A stretch of DNA of 64,000 nucleotides, from contig OZ253541.1 in the NCBI GenBank assembly GCA_965262365.1, positions 5,208,001 to 5,272,000 on the forward strand. The letters are read 5' to 3'. Source of the DNA: UBA6522 sp965262365. GTDB lineage: Bacteria > Pseudomonadota > Gammaproteobacteria > Steroidobacterales > Rariloculaceae. Shown piece by piece: positions 8,462 to 17,661 of this stretch. The translations under genes and the position numbers were made by a program. The notes under the pieces are model-generated. The model saw nothing but the letters and a program-made list of their open reading frames with translations. It did not search any database and was not told where the DNA came from. Each line of letters begins with the position of its first letter. The stretch's first letter is position 1.

Positions 8462-9469
8462 GTGAGGGGTCCAACCCCGTGCGGCCTCGCACTGTCGGCG
8501 GTGGTGCTCTGTCTTTTGTCGGTGGTGCTCGGCCTTTTGTCGGTGGCGCCGGGGCCCGCCGCCGGGCAGGCTTTCTGGCGCGAAGATGCGCCGAAAATCC
8601 CGATGGCGCCAAGCTGGCTCAAGGAGAAGGCCGAGCTTCCCCCGTACAGTCCTGGGCGGACACCGGACGGCGTGCCCGACCTGCAGGGGATTTGGGGAAA
8701 CGCCGGTGGCGATGGCCTGAGCTACCTGGAAGACCATGAGTACGTGGATATCACAACACCGGCCCAGGAAACGTTTGTATCCGATCCGCCGGACGGCAAA
8801 GTCCCGTACACGCCATGGGGGATGGCGAAGCGGAACGAGATTCTCGCCGGGCTGGGCCGGGGATGGCCGGGCGAGTCGGGCGAACGCCTTTACGCCAGTC
8901 CGGGGTCGTTTTGTCTGGGTTACATGCCGATGTTGTCGTTCGATGGGCTGGAGATCATTCAGCAACCCGGCGTCGTGATCATGTTCGGCGGCGAAGGCTT
9001 CCGCGTGATCCCGACCGATGGGCGCGCGCCGATCGGTGAGCAGGCCAAGTTCTGGTTCGGTAACTCGCGCGGGCGTTGGCAGGGCGATACGCTGGTCGTG
9101 GAGATCGCCAATCTCAACGGGAGGGGTTGGTTCGACTCCACCGGGCATTACTATTCCGAGAACACGCGCATGACGGAGCGTTGGACGTTGGTCGATGCCG
9201 ACACGATCGATTACGAGTTGACGATCGAGGATCCCACGATCTATACAAGACCCTGGAAAATGAACTTTCCGCGGAGGCGCCCCGGCACAGGCCCGGACCT
9301 TGGAGGCACCCGTCTTCCCAGCGCGGTTTCGGTGGACGAACCGCGCATACAGGACCCGTATGCGAACGAGGTGTGGGAACTTGGATGTTACGAGGGAAAC
9401 ATGGGGAGCGCGGCATCCATCCGGGCACTCGGCTTCCAATGGTTCAGGGGGGTGGTACCTTCGCAATGA
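8462..9469 (+). CDS. Secreted WEGDT-motif protein (WQGDT variant)
   Basis: This 335-residue secreted family member has a GTG start at 8462 and a hydrophobic, repetitive leader (LSVVLCLLSVVLGLLSVAPG) encoded by imperfect DNA repeats. It has DLQGIWGNAGGD, FCLGYMPM, RGRWQGDTLVVEIANLNGRGWFD, MTERWTLVD and IEDPTIYTRPWKMNFP. The usual Glu of WEGDT is Gln here. Its stop overlaps the next DUF6152 start as ATGA. The 37-bp gap to the previous gene fits one operon. Confidence 0.73.
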   Translation: MRGPTPCGLALSAVVLCLLSVVLGLLSVAPGPAAGQAFWREDAPKIPMAPSWLKEKAELPPYSPGRTPDGVPDLQGIWGNAGGDGLSYLEDHEYVDITTPAQETFVSDPPDGKVPYTPWGMAKRNEILAGLGRGWPGESGERLYASPGSFCLGYMPMLSFDGLEIIQQPGVVIMFGGEGFRVIPTDGRAPIGEQAKFWFGNSRGRWQGDTLVVEIANLNGRGWFDSTGHYYSENTRMTERWTLVDADTIDYELTIEDPTIYTRPWKMNFPRRRPGTGPDLGGTRLPSAVSVDEPRIQDPYANEVWELGCYEGNMGSAASIRALGFQWFRGVVPSQ

Positions 9470-9849
9470 TTGACTTGCGTACATTGGCGGCTGTCGGCCT
9501 GCTGCTGTTCGCAGCGCCCGTCGCCGCGCACCACTCCTTCGCAGCGGAATTCGATATCGAAAAACCGATCGAGCTGCGCGGGACGCTCACGGGCATGGAT
9601 TGGGTGAACCCCCACGGGTGGTTGTATATCGACGTCATGAACCCGGACGGTACGGTGACCAATTGGGCGATCGAGGCCGGCGGCGCCACGCAACTGCTGC
9701 GGCGCGGGCTGCGCAAGACCGACTTCCCGGTGGGAACGGAGGTGATCGTCAAGGGTTATCTCGCGCGTAGCGGGGAGCCGGTGGTCAACGGCCGCAGCGT
9801 GACCACGCCGGAGGGAAGGAATTTCTTCCTTGGGTCCGATTCGAACTGA
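9466..9849 (+). CDS. DUF6152 family secreted protein
   Basis: The start ATG 9466 overlaps the preceding stop. The 127-residue product has a short signal peptide (LAAVGLLLFAAPVAAHHSF), then FDIEKPIELRGTLTGMDWVNPHGW, DGTVTNWAIEAGG and a C-terminal NGRSVTTPEGRNFFL. It is clearly related to the protein at 6606 and again paired with a WEGDT protein. It is the last intact gene of the cluster; a decayed receptor gene follows. Confidence 0.8.
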   Translation: MIDLRTLAAVGLLLFAAPVAAHHSFAAEFDIEKPIELRGTLTGMDWVNPHGWLYIDVMNPDGTVTNWAIEAGGATQLLRRGLRKTDFPVGTEVIVKGYLARSGEPVVNGRSVTTPEGRNFFLGSDSN

Positions 9850-9939
9850 CCCTCCGGTCTCGTCTGGTTTCTTGCTGAACGGCGCTCGCGGTGCCGCACT
9901 GCCGGTGACCCGGACGACCCACGAAGAGATGCGCCTGGA

Positions 9940-11391
9940 AGGTTCGCCGCGCACACCGACGCGTCGCCGGAGTCGCCCCAGGGCGGCGTGTGCCGATTCC
10001 AGTACACGGCGTTTGCGAACCTGGTGCAGGAGACCCGCCGCTGGCAATGGTATTCCGAAGGCTCGTGGGAATTCACCAGCGATCTGCGGCTCTCCGGAGA
10101 GCTCCTGCTGGCGGAGACGGAGGTGCCGCGCTGGGGTACGTCGCCCTCCTATCCGCCCAGCGAGGTCATCGACCTGTCGCGGCGGATCCAGGCGTCCAAC
10201 CCGGCGTGGAGCGCCGGGTTGACCCACTCCCTGTCCCGGCGGCTGGAGGAGGACGGCGACGGTCTCGACTATCGCAGCGTGCGCGCCCACCTGGGGCTGG
10301 GAGGCTACGAGTGCGAGGCGCTCGTGCCGAACCGGTATGACAGCACCGGGCGAATTGACTTCGACTGGCAGACGCTCCGCGATCATGCCGGGCAGGGGCC
10401 ATGCCGGTACTGGATCCCGTTCTCCAACGGTCTGATACCCGACGAGCGCGTGCCCCGTTCCAGCAATCCGGACTTTGAGTCGCAGTTCGATCACCGCAAT
10501 CTGACGGATTACCTGATCATGAGCCGCGGTTTCGCAGGAAGTACGTCCCTCACTTCCGTGGATGCCGTGCTCAACGGAGATTCGGCGTGGCGGCTGCCCG
10601 GCGGTGCGGTGTCCTGGGCGGCGGGCGCGCACCTGCGCAGGGAGGGTACGAGCGCGCGGGGTATTCATCTACCTGCCGCCGGGCTACGAAGCCAGCGCCG
10701 ACCGCGGCATATCGGCGGTATTCGGTGAAGCCGAGCTGCCGCTCGGCTTCGATCTCAACGCGCAACTCTCGCTGCGTTACGAGCACTACCACCAGCAGGG
10801 CCTGAGCAGCCTCGATCCAAGGCTGGCGCTGCGCTGGCAGGCTCGTCCCAGCCTGACGTTGCGCGCGTCCGCCGGAACCGCGTTCCGCGCGCCGACGATC
10901 AACCAGATCGAGCCCGGCATCGCCACCACCTCGCGTCAATTCATCGGGCGCATCGGCACCTTCAAGCCGATTCGCGCGCTGGGCAATCCCGAACTCCAAC
11001 CGGAGGCGGTGTCGACATTCAATGCCGGCGCAATCTACGACTTCGACGGGTGGCGCAGCGCCGGCATCGCCGCAACCCGGACGCTGTCATGGGAGATCGA
11101 TGGCTGGCAGTTCGGTCCCGCCTACGATGCCATCGGCCGGCTGAACTACGATACGCCGCTGGCCCGGTCCGTACTGGACTGGAAGGGTCACCTCTGGGTC
11201 AACGCGGCGATCGGCGGCCTGAACGTGCGCTGGTGTGGACATGGCCGAACCACCGGCTCTCCATTGATGCGGCGATCTTCAATCTCACCGACCGCGTGCC
11301 GCCCCGGGTATATCGCCAGCTCAACTACGACCCCCTGACCCACAACCCGCTGGGCCGACTGGTGGAGGTCGGCCTGCGCTGGGAGCTGTAA
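9940..11391 (+). pseudogene. TonB-dependent receptor remnant, frameshifted
   Basis: Three consecutive frames give outer-membrane receptor sequence. Frame 1 carries CRFQYTAFANLVQE and LVPNRYDSTGRIDF. From ~10655 frame 2 carries FGEAELPLGFDLNAQLSLRY, TAFRAPTINQIEPG and PELQPEAVSTFNAG. From ~11230 frame 1 again carries HRLSIDAAIFNLTD and LGRLVEVGLRWEL, a typical C-terminal strand. The plug domain and N-terminal barrel are missing. At least two frameshifts and a large 5' deletion mean it is not functional as read; sequencing error could explain the shifts but not the missing start. It sits directly upstream of tonB. Confidence 0.8.
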
Positions 11392-11419
11392 CGGCAAAAA
11401 CTCTTCCCTGCAAGAGAAC

Positions 11420-11472
11420 TTTATACCTTGTAGTTATAGGTTTACTCTATACATCGCAGATAAAGGTATAAA
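11420..11472. promoter_or_regulatory. 10-bp inverted repeat upstream of tonB
   Basis: TTTATACCTT (11420-11429) and its exact complement AAGGTATAAA (11463-11472) flank a short AT-rich stretch with TGTAGTTATAG, ending 23 bp before the TonB start. This is the only AT-rich block here and probably holds the promoter with an operator; no known box is recognisable. Confidence 0.4.
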
Positions 11473-11495
11473 CCGTTCGCATGGGAGGGGATGAC

Positions 11496-12092
11496 ATGAT
11501 GGCCAGGTATTTCGCATCCGTAACTTTGGGGTCCGCGATGACGTTCAGCCTGCTGTTCCTGATGCAGCACTTGATCTCGACGGGCGAGGAAGTGATTACT
11601 CCGCCGAAGCCGCCCCCTATCAAGATCGCCTGGAGGGAGCCCGACACGGAGATCGAGACGCGTCCAAAACTACCCGAGATACCGGACGAGGTTCCGCCAC
11701 CGCCACGAATTGTGGACACGCACCCCATCGACCAGATCGACGGGCCTGTCGTACAGATTGCCGGGCCGCCACCGCCGGGGATTGGCCCGGGCAAACAGCC
11801 GTTGACAGGCTTCGCACAATCCGGCGACCTGCTCCCGATCGTGGCGGTTGCACCGGCCTACCCCGCACGAGCAATTGCCCGGCACCTCGAAGGGTACGTG
11901 ATTGTCGAGTACACGGTAACGGTCACCGGCGGAGTTCGTGACGCGTTTGTCGTTGCTTCAAGCAGCAGCATTTTCGATCGAGCAGCGCTGGAGGCGGCCT
12001 ACAAGTTCAAGTACAAGCCACGCGTGGTCGATGGTCAGCCAGTGGAAGCGCCAGGGGTGCAGCGCAAGTTCAGCTTTGTTATTGAAGGTTGA
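11496..12092 (+). CDS. TonB-like energy transducer
   Basis: GGGAGGGG supports ATG 11496 (MMARYF). The product has one N-terminal membrane anchor (SVTLGSAMTFSLLFLMQHL), a Pro-rich periplasmic linker (PPKPPPIK, PPPPRIVD, PPPPGIGPGK) and a C-terminal TonB domain (residues ~115-198: VAPAYPARAIARHLEGYVIV, then YKFKYKPRVVDGQPV). It would transmit proton-motive force from ExbB/ExbD to outer-membrane receptors. No exbBD lies nearby, and the adjacent receptor is broken. Confidence 0.87.
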   Translation: MMARYFASVTLGSAMTFSLLFLMQHLISTGEEVITPPKPPPIKIAWREPDTEIETRPKLPEIPDEVPPPPRIVDTHPIDQIDGPVVQIAGPPPPGIGPGKQPLTGFAQSGDLLPIVAVAPAYPARAIARHLEGYVIVEYTVTVTGGVRDAFVVASSSSIFDRAALEAAYKFKYKPRVVDGQPVEAPGVQRKFSFVIEG

Positions 12093-12138
12093 GACTGGGC
12101 GGATCGTAGTGTGGGCGCTCGAATGGGTCGATGCCCGA

Positions 12139-13845
12139 TCACCTTGGCATGAAGCTGAGTTCCACTTCTCCGATCCGCAAGTCCTGGAATTCAGGAGGCA
12201 CCGCTTCGATCGCTCCGCTCTGGAGGCTCATCTCGATTTCGGCGTCCGACGACCCGAATACGTTGCGCCGAACGTTGAGGGGCAGCCATTCGTCGTCCTG
12301 TCGGTAGAATCCTTCTGCCCAGAGCACGTCGAATTCCGATGTCCCGATCAGCACGTATTCCAGTGTCTGATCCTGGTTGAGGTCGACCGCGACCAGCACC
12401 AGGTTGTCGTAGGGTGCCGCGTAGGATGATTCGATGAACGGCCGAAGGTCTTCGGGCACGTCAAACGGTTCGGGGCGGTAGACCAGGCGCTCCCACAGGC
12501 CCGCTGCGCCCGCGACGGGCATCCGCGATGGTCGTGGATCGCGGATAAGCTCCGCCAACCGAGGGTCGGAATCCTCAATCTCGTCCAGCAGTGCCTGCGT
12601 TCTCAGATGGGCGGGTCGCGCCAGATGCTGGCGAGCATAGAAGAAATCGAAGTCGTGGATCTCGATCTCGCCGCGCTCAACCCGGGCGAATTGACTCGCC
12701 AGCGCGATCGACCGAAAGTCGAGCAGTGGCGTGTTGACCAGCAGCATCAGCGCCACGATAGCCCAACCCATGATCACGTTGACTCGGCCGAGCGTCTCGG
12801 GCCAGTCGTCCCGGCGCCGCACGATCCCCAGCGAGTAACCGGCGGAGAAAAGCGCCAGCAGGAGGCATATGACCAGCGCCCAGCACCGCTCCACGGTCCA
12901 GCCGTACTGTGCGATCCGGAGGTACAGGCCATACAGGGCCAGCATGGAGATGATCGGGAGCAGGCTGGTCCCCGCGTACAGCAGCCGATGGACGATCGCC
13001 GGGTAGGGCGGCCGGCGGCCAGGCTGATAGACCGCGTTGGCGAAGAACAGCGCGAAGATGTTCATCCCCATCAACAGGGCGGTGCCGTTGCCGGTTTCCC
13101 ATAGCGGCTGCAGGCCCGTGAACGGCAGTGCGGCGAGGAATATCACGAACACCGCGACGATCAACGGGAAGAGTAGCCGGATGAGGCCCTCCAGGAGGCT
13201 CGTGATACCGTCGATCACCGTCGCCAGGTGCCTGAAGATCAGCACTCCGAGTCCAAACGCGACCGCCAGGACGGGAAAAAGGAACCAGTCTCTGGCGAAA
13301 AGATCGGCAAAGAAGTCGATACCGATTGCCTGGAACAGAGCCCCCCAGAGAAACAGGATCAACGCGACGCCCCACACGAGAGGGGCCGTCAGTGCAACCA
13401 CGAGAAAGTTTCGCCACGAGTACCTGAACAGCGTCCGATACGCGATCGGCGCGTCTGCGATTTGCAACTGGAGGTACATCAACGCCTTGAAACAGGCGAT
13501 CCCCATGGTGACGATGTAGACGAAGAGCAGGGACCCGATGGGGAATTCGTCAAACGGCGATGCCTGCCAGCCGATATAGACCGCCGGCAATACAAGAACA
13601 GCGCAGAACAGGCCCACGTGCCTGACGGTCTGGACCGCGCGGCCTGATTCGAGGCTGAGCAGAAGCAACGCAGGCAACGCAACCGCGATGGTCCACAGCG
13701 GGAAGTTGACGGCCGGCTGCTGAGCGGGCCATGTCTCGTTGGTCAGTGCACGCCAAAGAAGCAACAGCGCGATGCCCTGGGCCAGGGCGATCAACAGCAT
13801 CAGGTTTCTGGGCGGGTTCGTCTGTGTCGGCGTGTCGTCATTCAT
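12139..13845 (-). CDS. DUF4153 family polytopic membrane protein
   Basis: This ~568-residue inner-membrane protein has about ten or more hydrophobic helices in its first 400 residues (for example LMLLIALAQGIALLLLW and LIRLLFPLIVAVFVIFLAA). A soluble C-terminal region (~residues 400-568) contains FYARQHLARPAHLRTQALL and a mixed alpha/beta stretch. The layout and the DWPETLGRVNVIMGWAIVAL segment fit DUF4153. ATG 13845 (MNDDTPTQ) is preferred over the ORF-maximal start ten codons upstream. It is a single gene convergent with tonB. Function not known. Confidence 0.72.
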   Translation of the reverse strand: MNDDTPTQTNPPRNLMLLIALAQGIALLLLWRALTNETWPAQQPAVNFPLWTIAVALPALLLLSLESGRAVQTVRHVGLFCAVLVLPAVYIGWQASPFDEFPIGSLLFVYIVTMGIACFKALMYLQLQIADAPIAYRTLFRYSWRNFLVVALTAPLVWGVALILFLWGALFQAIGIDFFADLFARDWFLFPVLAVAFGLGVLIFRHLATVIDGITSLLEGLIRLLFPLIVAVFVIFLAALPFTGLQPLWETGNGTALLMGMNIFALFFANAVYQPGRRPPYPAIVHRLLYAGTSLLPIISMLALYGLYLRIAQYGWTVERCWALVICLLLALFSAGYSLGIVRRRDDWPETLGRVNVIMGWAIVALMLLVNTPLLDFRSIALASQFARVERGEIEIHDFDFFYARQHLARPAHLRTQALLDEIEDSDPRLAELIRDPRPSRMPVAGAAGLWERLVYRPEPFDVPEDLRPFIESSYAAPYDNLVLVAVDLNQDQTLEYVLIGTSEFDVLWAEGFYRQDDEWLPLNVRRNVFGSSDAEIEMSLQSGAIEAVPPEFQDLRIGEVELSFMPR

Positions 13846-14003
13846 GACCGGCACGATTATAGATGCCGAATTCACGCTTGAGCGTAGCGGGCAATAAGGC
13901 TAGTTTCAGAATAGACTGTTTGGGTTGATGCCATGAGTCATGAAGGCTTATTGGCGTTGTTCAAAATTTCGCCGAAATTAAGGCTTGGCAGGAGCGCCGT
14001 CCC

Positions 14004-14246
14004 GTGTCCACATTTGGTGTATCTGAAGCAAGAACCCACTTGTCAAGGCTGCTCCAGCGCGTGCAGGCTGGAGAGCGATTCGTCATTACAAGGCGCGATC
14101 GTCCAGTGGCCGAATTGATTCCATACAGGCCCCGCGATTCGGAGAAGATTCGGGCGGCGATTGCCGCCATGAAGTCGTTTCAGCAGACACATAGTCTGGA
14201 CGGCTTGTCGGTACGCGAAATGATTGAGACCGGCCGCAGGGATTGA
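14004..14246 (+). CDS. Phd/YefM-type antitoxin, orphan
   Basis: This 80-residue protein starts at GTG 14004. STFGVSEARTHLSRLLQRVQAGERFVIT with PVAELIPYRP is the DNA-binding fold of Phd/YefM antitoxins, and the C-terminal region (SFQQTHSLDGLSVREMIETG) would wrap a PIN or RelE/Doc toxin. No toxin gene follows: 64 bp downstream lies the end of an opposite-strand gene. The toxin has been lost or lies elsewhere. Confidence 0.8.
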   Translation: MSTFGVSEARTHLSRLLQRVQAGERFVITRRDRPVAELIPYRPRDSEKIRAAIAAMKSFQQTHSLDGLSVREMIETGRRD

Positions 14247-14310
14247 GGTGCTCAATCTCGCGTAGCGTGAAACGCGACCGGCCCAGCCCCGCCCAGGCCA
14301 CCCGGGCTGC

Positions 14311-17300
14311 CTATCCGCGCTCCCTCGCCAAAGCGTCGAATTCCTCGATCAGCTCCAGGATGTCCTCGTGCACGTATTCCGCGCGGCGGCCGCCGGCTTC
14401 GGCCATTTCCGTCAACCTGAGGTCGAAGGCCGTGAGGCGATTTTGGGTCGTTTCCAGTTCCTCGTCCGAGATGACGTAGGTGCCCTCTTCGGCGCGATTG
14501 AGTTTGCTGGCCAGGAAGCTGTACACGTAGCGCCCCGATTCGACGAAGGCTGCATCGTCGTCAAGCGCCGACGCGGCAGCGGCGCGCAGCACGTAGAGGT
14601 CCAGGGTGGGGCTGATGACCAGTGCGCGGTCGACCATTCGCAGGGCGTCGAACGGGTACTGTTGCCGGTCCATCACCTTGGTCCGCCAGTCGGCTCTGAG
14701 CTGTACGACTTCCGAATACCAGATGTCGGTGGGGTTGCTGCGGGCAAGCTCGTTATCCAGAGCGGCCAGAGCGGGCCAGTCCTGGGCCGCGCCCAGGGGC
14801 CAGCCGCGAAATACCGCGGCCGGCGCCCCGCTGAGCCGGGCGGCAACCGTGCGCGCCTCTTCCGAAGCCGCATTGCGTGCAAAGTCGGGCAACTCCCTGG
14901 CGGCGAACTGGAACAGCGCATCCACGTTGTTGGGGTCTGCCTGCAATGCCTGGAGAACGGCGCTATCGGCACGCTCCGTTTCACCGCCGTAATCGAAGCC
15001 GATGGCTGCGATGAGTGCGCGAGTGGACAGGTCCGTGACGGTCTCCGCCAGCCGCGCCGCCCGTTCGATCTGACCGTTGGCCAGAAGCCGTGTCGCGATG
15101 TAGGCGAAATTCAACTCGTCGCCGAGATCGCGGTGGATCCAGCTTGCGCGGTCCAGCAGCGGATCGTGGGGACGCAGCAGCGCCGTCAGTTGCCGTACGC
15201 CCAGCCCGTCACCGAGACTACGGCTGTGGGTGGCCATGTAGTTCCTGTCGTCGGTGCTCAGGGGAGCCCGGCCGGCGAACGCCGCAACGCCACGCTCGTC
15301 CAGCGCCAGCGCGGCGACGAGGTCATCCGCGGCGTTGAGTCCCATGTAGCTGTAATGCAGCAGATCCGAGGTCAGCGGCTGGCCGGTGCGAAGCACCTGC
15401 CGCTCGATGTCGAGCGGTTCGTCGGACGCGAGAAACAGCAGCACCGTGCCCGTGGTCGCATAGACGCGGACATTCTCGAAGGTATCCAGAACAGTCGCTG
15501 CCAGCGTCCGGAGCAGGTTTTCGTCGAGAAACTCGGAGTTCATCCACTGCAGGAATACGCCCCCCGGGTTGAGGTGGTCCTTCACCAGGCCCGCGAACTC
15601 CCGGGTGAACAGGTGCGATGCACCGGCGGTCCACGGGTGCGACGGCTGCGAGACGATGACGTCCCAGGTCTTGTCGGTGAGCCGCAGGGCGTTCCTGGCG
15701 TCATTGACGATCAGGTTGAGGCGGGGATCCTCCAGCGGGTCGCTGGCCCGCCTTCCGGAGAGCAGGCGGTTGGCGTTGATCACCTCCTGCTCCAGTTCGA
15801 TCGCGTCGATTTCTTCGACGGAGGAGGGCACCCCCTCGACCGCTACGCCACCGCCGAAGCCGATTACCAGAACGCTCTCGGCTTCCGGGCGCGCGGCCAC
15901 GGGGAGGGCGGTCAGCCAGGCCTGGGAATGCAGGATGGGCGGTGCGCCGCGAACCACGACCGAAGCCTCGGGAAGCCCGTTGGTCCGCAACTCGAACGTG
16001 CCCCGGGTCTCGGCCAGATACACCGTGGATGAGCGGCCCACCGCGAAGTACAGTTCATCCAGAACATCGGTGAACATCCCGGCGAAACCGCCGCTTCCGA
16101 TCACGGCCTGCGGGCGGCTCGGCTGCCAGACGGCGATCGCCAGCAGCAACGCCGCCGCGGCCGCCCCGGACCAGGCGTAGTTGGGACGGCTGACGAACGC
16201 CGCCGCCCACATCGCGAGACCGAGATTGACGCAGACGGCGAGCTTGATGGATCCCTCGAAGCCCAGCGCCGGTATGAGAAAGAAGCCGGCCAGCACCGCG
16301 CCAATGATGGCGCCGACCGTATTCCACGCATAGATTCTGGCAGTGGCCTCGCCCGCTTCGGTCCCGGTGCGCGCCAGGATACGCACCGCCAGCGGGAAGG
16401 TGGCGCCGATGAAGATCGTCGCCGGCAGCATCACCGCCACCGCCATGCCCGCCATGGACAATGTCGAACGGGACTCGGGAATTAGCGGACCCATCCACAG
16501 GTAGACCCCGACGGACAGGACGGCGATGAGTGCCTGTGTAGCGGCGAAGGCGAGGGCCGCGCGCTCGCGGTCCCTGGCCAGAGGACCGGCGAGACCGCCG
16601 CCCAGGGCGATACCGGTGAGGAAGGCGGCCAGCATGGTGGCGAAGGCGTAGATGCTGCCGCCCATTACGTGGGACAGCATGCGGGTCCAGAGCACTTCGT
16701 AGAAGAAGGCGTTGGCCCCGGAGACGAGGATCAGCGCCAGGATCCAGCCCCGCTGGGCGATGAAGACCTCGGAGTATCGCTCCTGCAGAGACAGGCCGCG
16801 CCGAAACGCCGGCGCGACGCAGGACTCGACAAAGCCGATGCTCCGTGGCTTCGGTGCTGCCGGTGCGGAGGAATCCGCGGCATCGGCGGCCACCGGCGGG
16901 GCCTTCTTCGAGAGCCATACCGCGATGCCGAAGACGGCGGCGTTGACGGCGACACCGACCCAGACCGTGGCGTTGAGGCCAAGCGCGGGCAGGAGAAAAA
17001 AGGCTGCGGCGATCGTTCCGGCCACGGCGCCCGCGGTGTTGGTGGCATAGAGCAGTGCGACCCGCGGTCCCAGCTCGCGGTCGCTCTGTACGGCGTGGCG
17101 GATCAGCAGCGGCAGCGTCGCGCCCATGAATCCCGTGGGCAGCGCCAGCACCACGAAGGCGACGGCGAGGTAGAACAGCGGTTGGCCGAGGGTGGCGGCA
17201 TCCGGCGGCGCGGGCTGGCCGCCGAGCACGGCGACGTAGCCGGCGCTCGCCGCACCCAGCAACAGCGGCACCGCCAGGGCGCAGATCGCGATGCCGCCTT

Positions 17301-17658
17301 CCAGGACGCCGTAGACCAGGACCGGGCGCTCGACCCGGGCCAGCAAGCGGCCGGCTACCGCCGCGCCGGCCGCCAACCCGCCCATGTAGGCGGCGAGAAC
17401 CGCGGCCACCGCCAGCTCGGATGTTCCGAAGACCAGGGAGAACTGCCTGAGCCAGGCTGTCTGATAGAGCAGTGCGGCAAAGCCCGAGAGTACGAAGCAG
17501 GCCACCACGCCCACCAGCACGCTCCGTTGGGAAAGCTGTACAGCGCCGGCTACTTGTGGCTCCGGCTCGGCTCCGGGTGCAGCCGGGTCTTGATGCGTGG
17601 GCCTTGCAGCGCTGCGTCGTTGGGACTTGCGCCGATTCGCCTGGCGTCGGCGGGCCAT
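14311..17658 (-). CDS. Fused MFS-like / spermidine-synthase-like membrane protein
   Basis: This 1115-residue protein has two MFS-like sets of membrane helices (residues ~45-250 and ~300-530). A spermidine synthase-fold methyltransferase-like domain follows (VLVIGFGGGVAVEGV, IDAIELEQEVINANRLL, NDARNAL, residues ~600-760), then a helical C-terminal region of ~350 residues that may be TPR-like. The catalytic DSTDP of true spermidine synthases is replaced by SQPSHPW, so aminopropyl transfer is unlikely. It is the last gene of a minus-strand operon, three bases after the WEGDT protein gene. Confidence 0.8.
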   Translation of the reverse strand: MARRRQANRRKSQRRSAARPTHQDPAAPGAEPEPQVAGAVQLSQRSVLVGVVACFVLSGFAALLYQTAWLRQFSLVFGTSELAVAAVLAAYMGGLAAGAAVAGRLLARVERPVLVYGVLEGGIAICALAVPLLLGAASAGYVAVLGGQPAPPDAATLGQPLFYLAVAFVVLALPTGFMGATLPLLIRHAVQSDRELGPRVALLYATNTAGAVAGTIAAAFFLLPALGLNATVWVGVAVNAAVFGIAVWLSKKAPPVAADAADSSAPAAPKPRSIGFVESCVAPAFRRGLSLQERYSEVFIAQRGWILALILVSGANAFFYEVLWTRMLSHVMGGSIYAFATMLAAFLTGIALGGGLAGPLARDRERAALAFAATQALIAVLSVGVYLWMGPLIPESRSTLSMAGMAVAVMLPATIFIGATFPLAVRILARTGTEAGEATARIYAWNTVGAIIGAVLAGFFLIPALGFEGSIKLAVCVNLGLAMWAAAFVSRPNYAWSGAAAAALLLAIAVWQPSRPQAVIGSGGFAGMFTDVLDELYFAVGRSSTVYLAETRGTFELRTNGLPEASVVVRGAPPILHSQAWLTALPVAARPEAESVLVIGFGGGVAVEGVPSSVEEIDAIELEQEVINANRLLSGRRASDPLEDPRLNLIVNDARNALRLTDKTWDVIVSQPSHPWTAGASHLFTREFAGLVKDHLNPGGVFLQWMNSEFLDENLLRTLAATVLDTFENVRVYATTGTVLLFLASDEPLDIERQVLRTGQPLTSDLLHYSYMGLNAADDLVAALALDERGVAAFAGRAPLSTDDRNYMATHSRSLGDGLGVRQLTALLRPHDPLLDRASWIHRDLGDELNFAYIATRLLANGQIERAARLAETVTDLSTRALIAAIGFDYGGETERADSAVLQALQADPNNVDALFQFAARELPDFARNAASEEARTVAARLSGAPAAVFRGWPLGAAQDWPALAALDNELARSNPTDIWYSEVVQLRADWRTKVMDRQQYPFDALRMVDRALVISPTLDLYVLRAAAASALDDDAAFVESGRYVYSFLASKLNRAEEGTYVISDEELETTQNRLTAFDLRLTEMAEAGGRRAEYVHEDILELIEEFDALARERG

Positions 17659-17661
17659 GGG

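Noticed and set aside
14311..17658. Functional spermidine synthase
   Set aside because: The key acidic loop is replaced by SQPSHPW and the protein is a large membrane fusion, so aminopropyl transfer is not supported.
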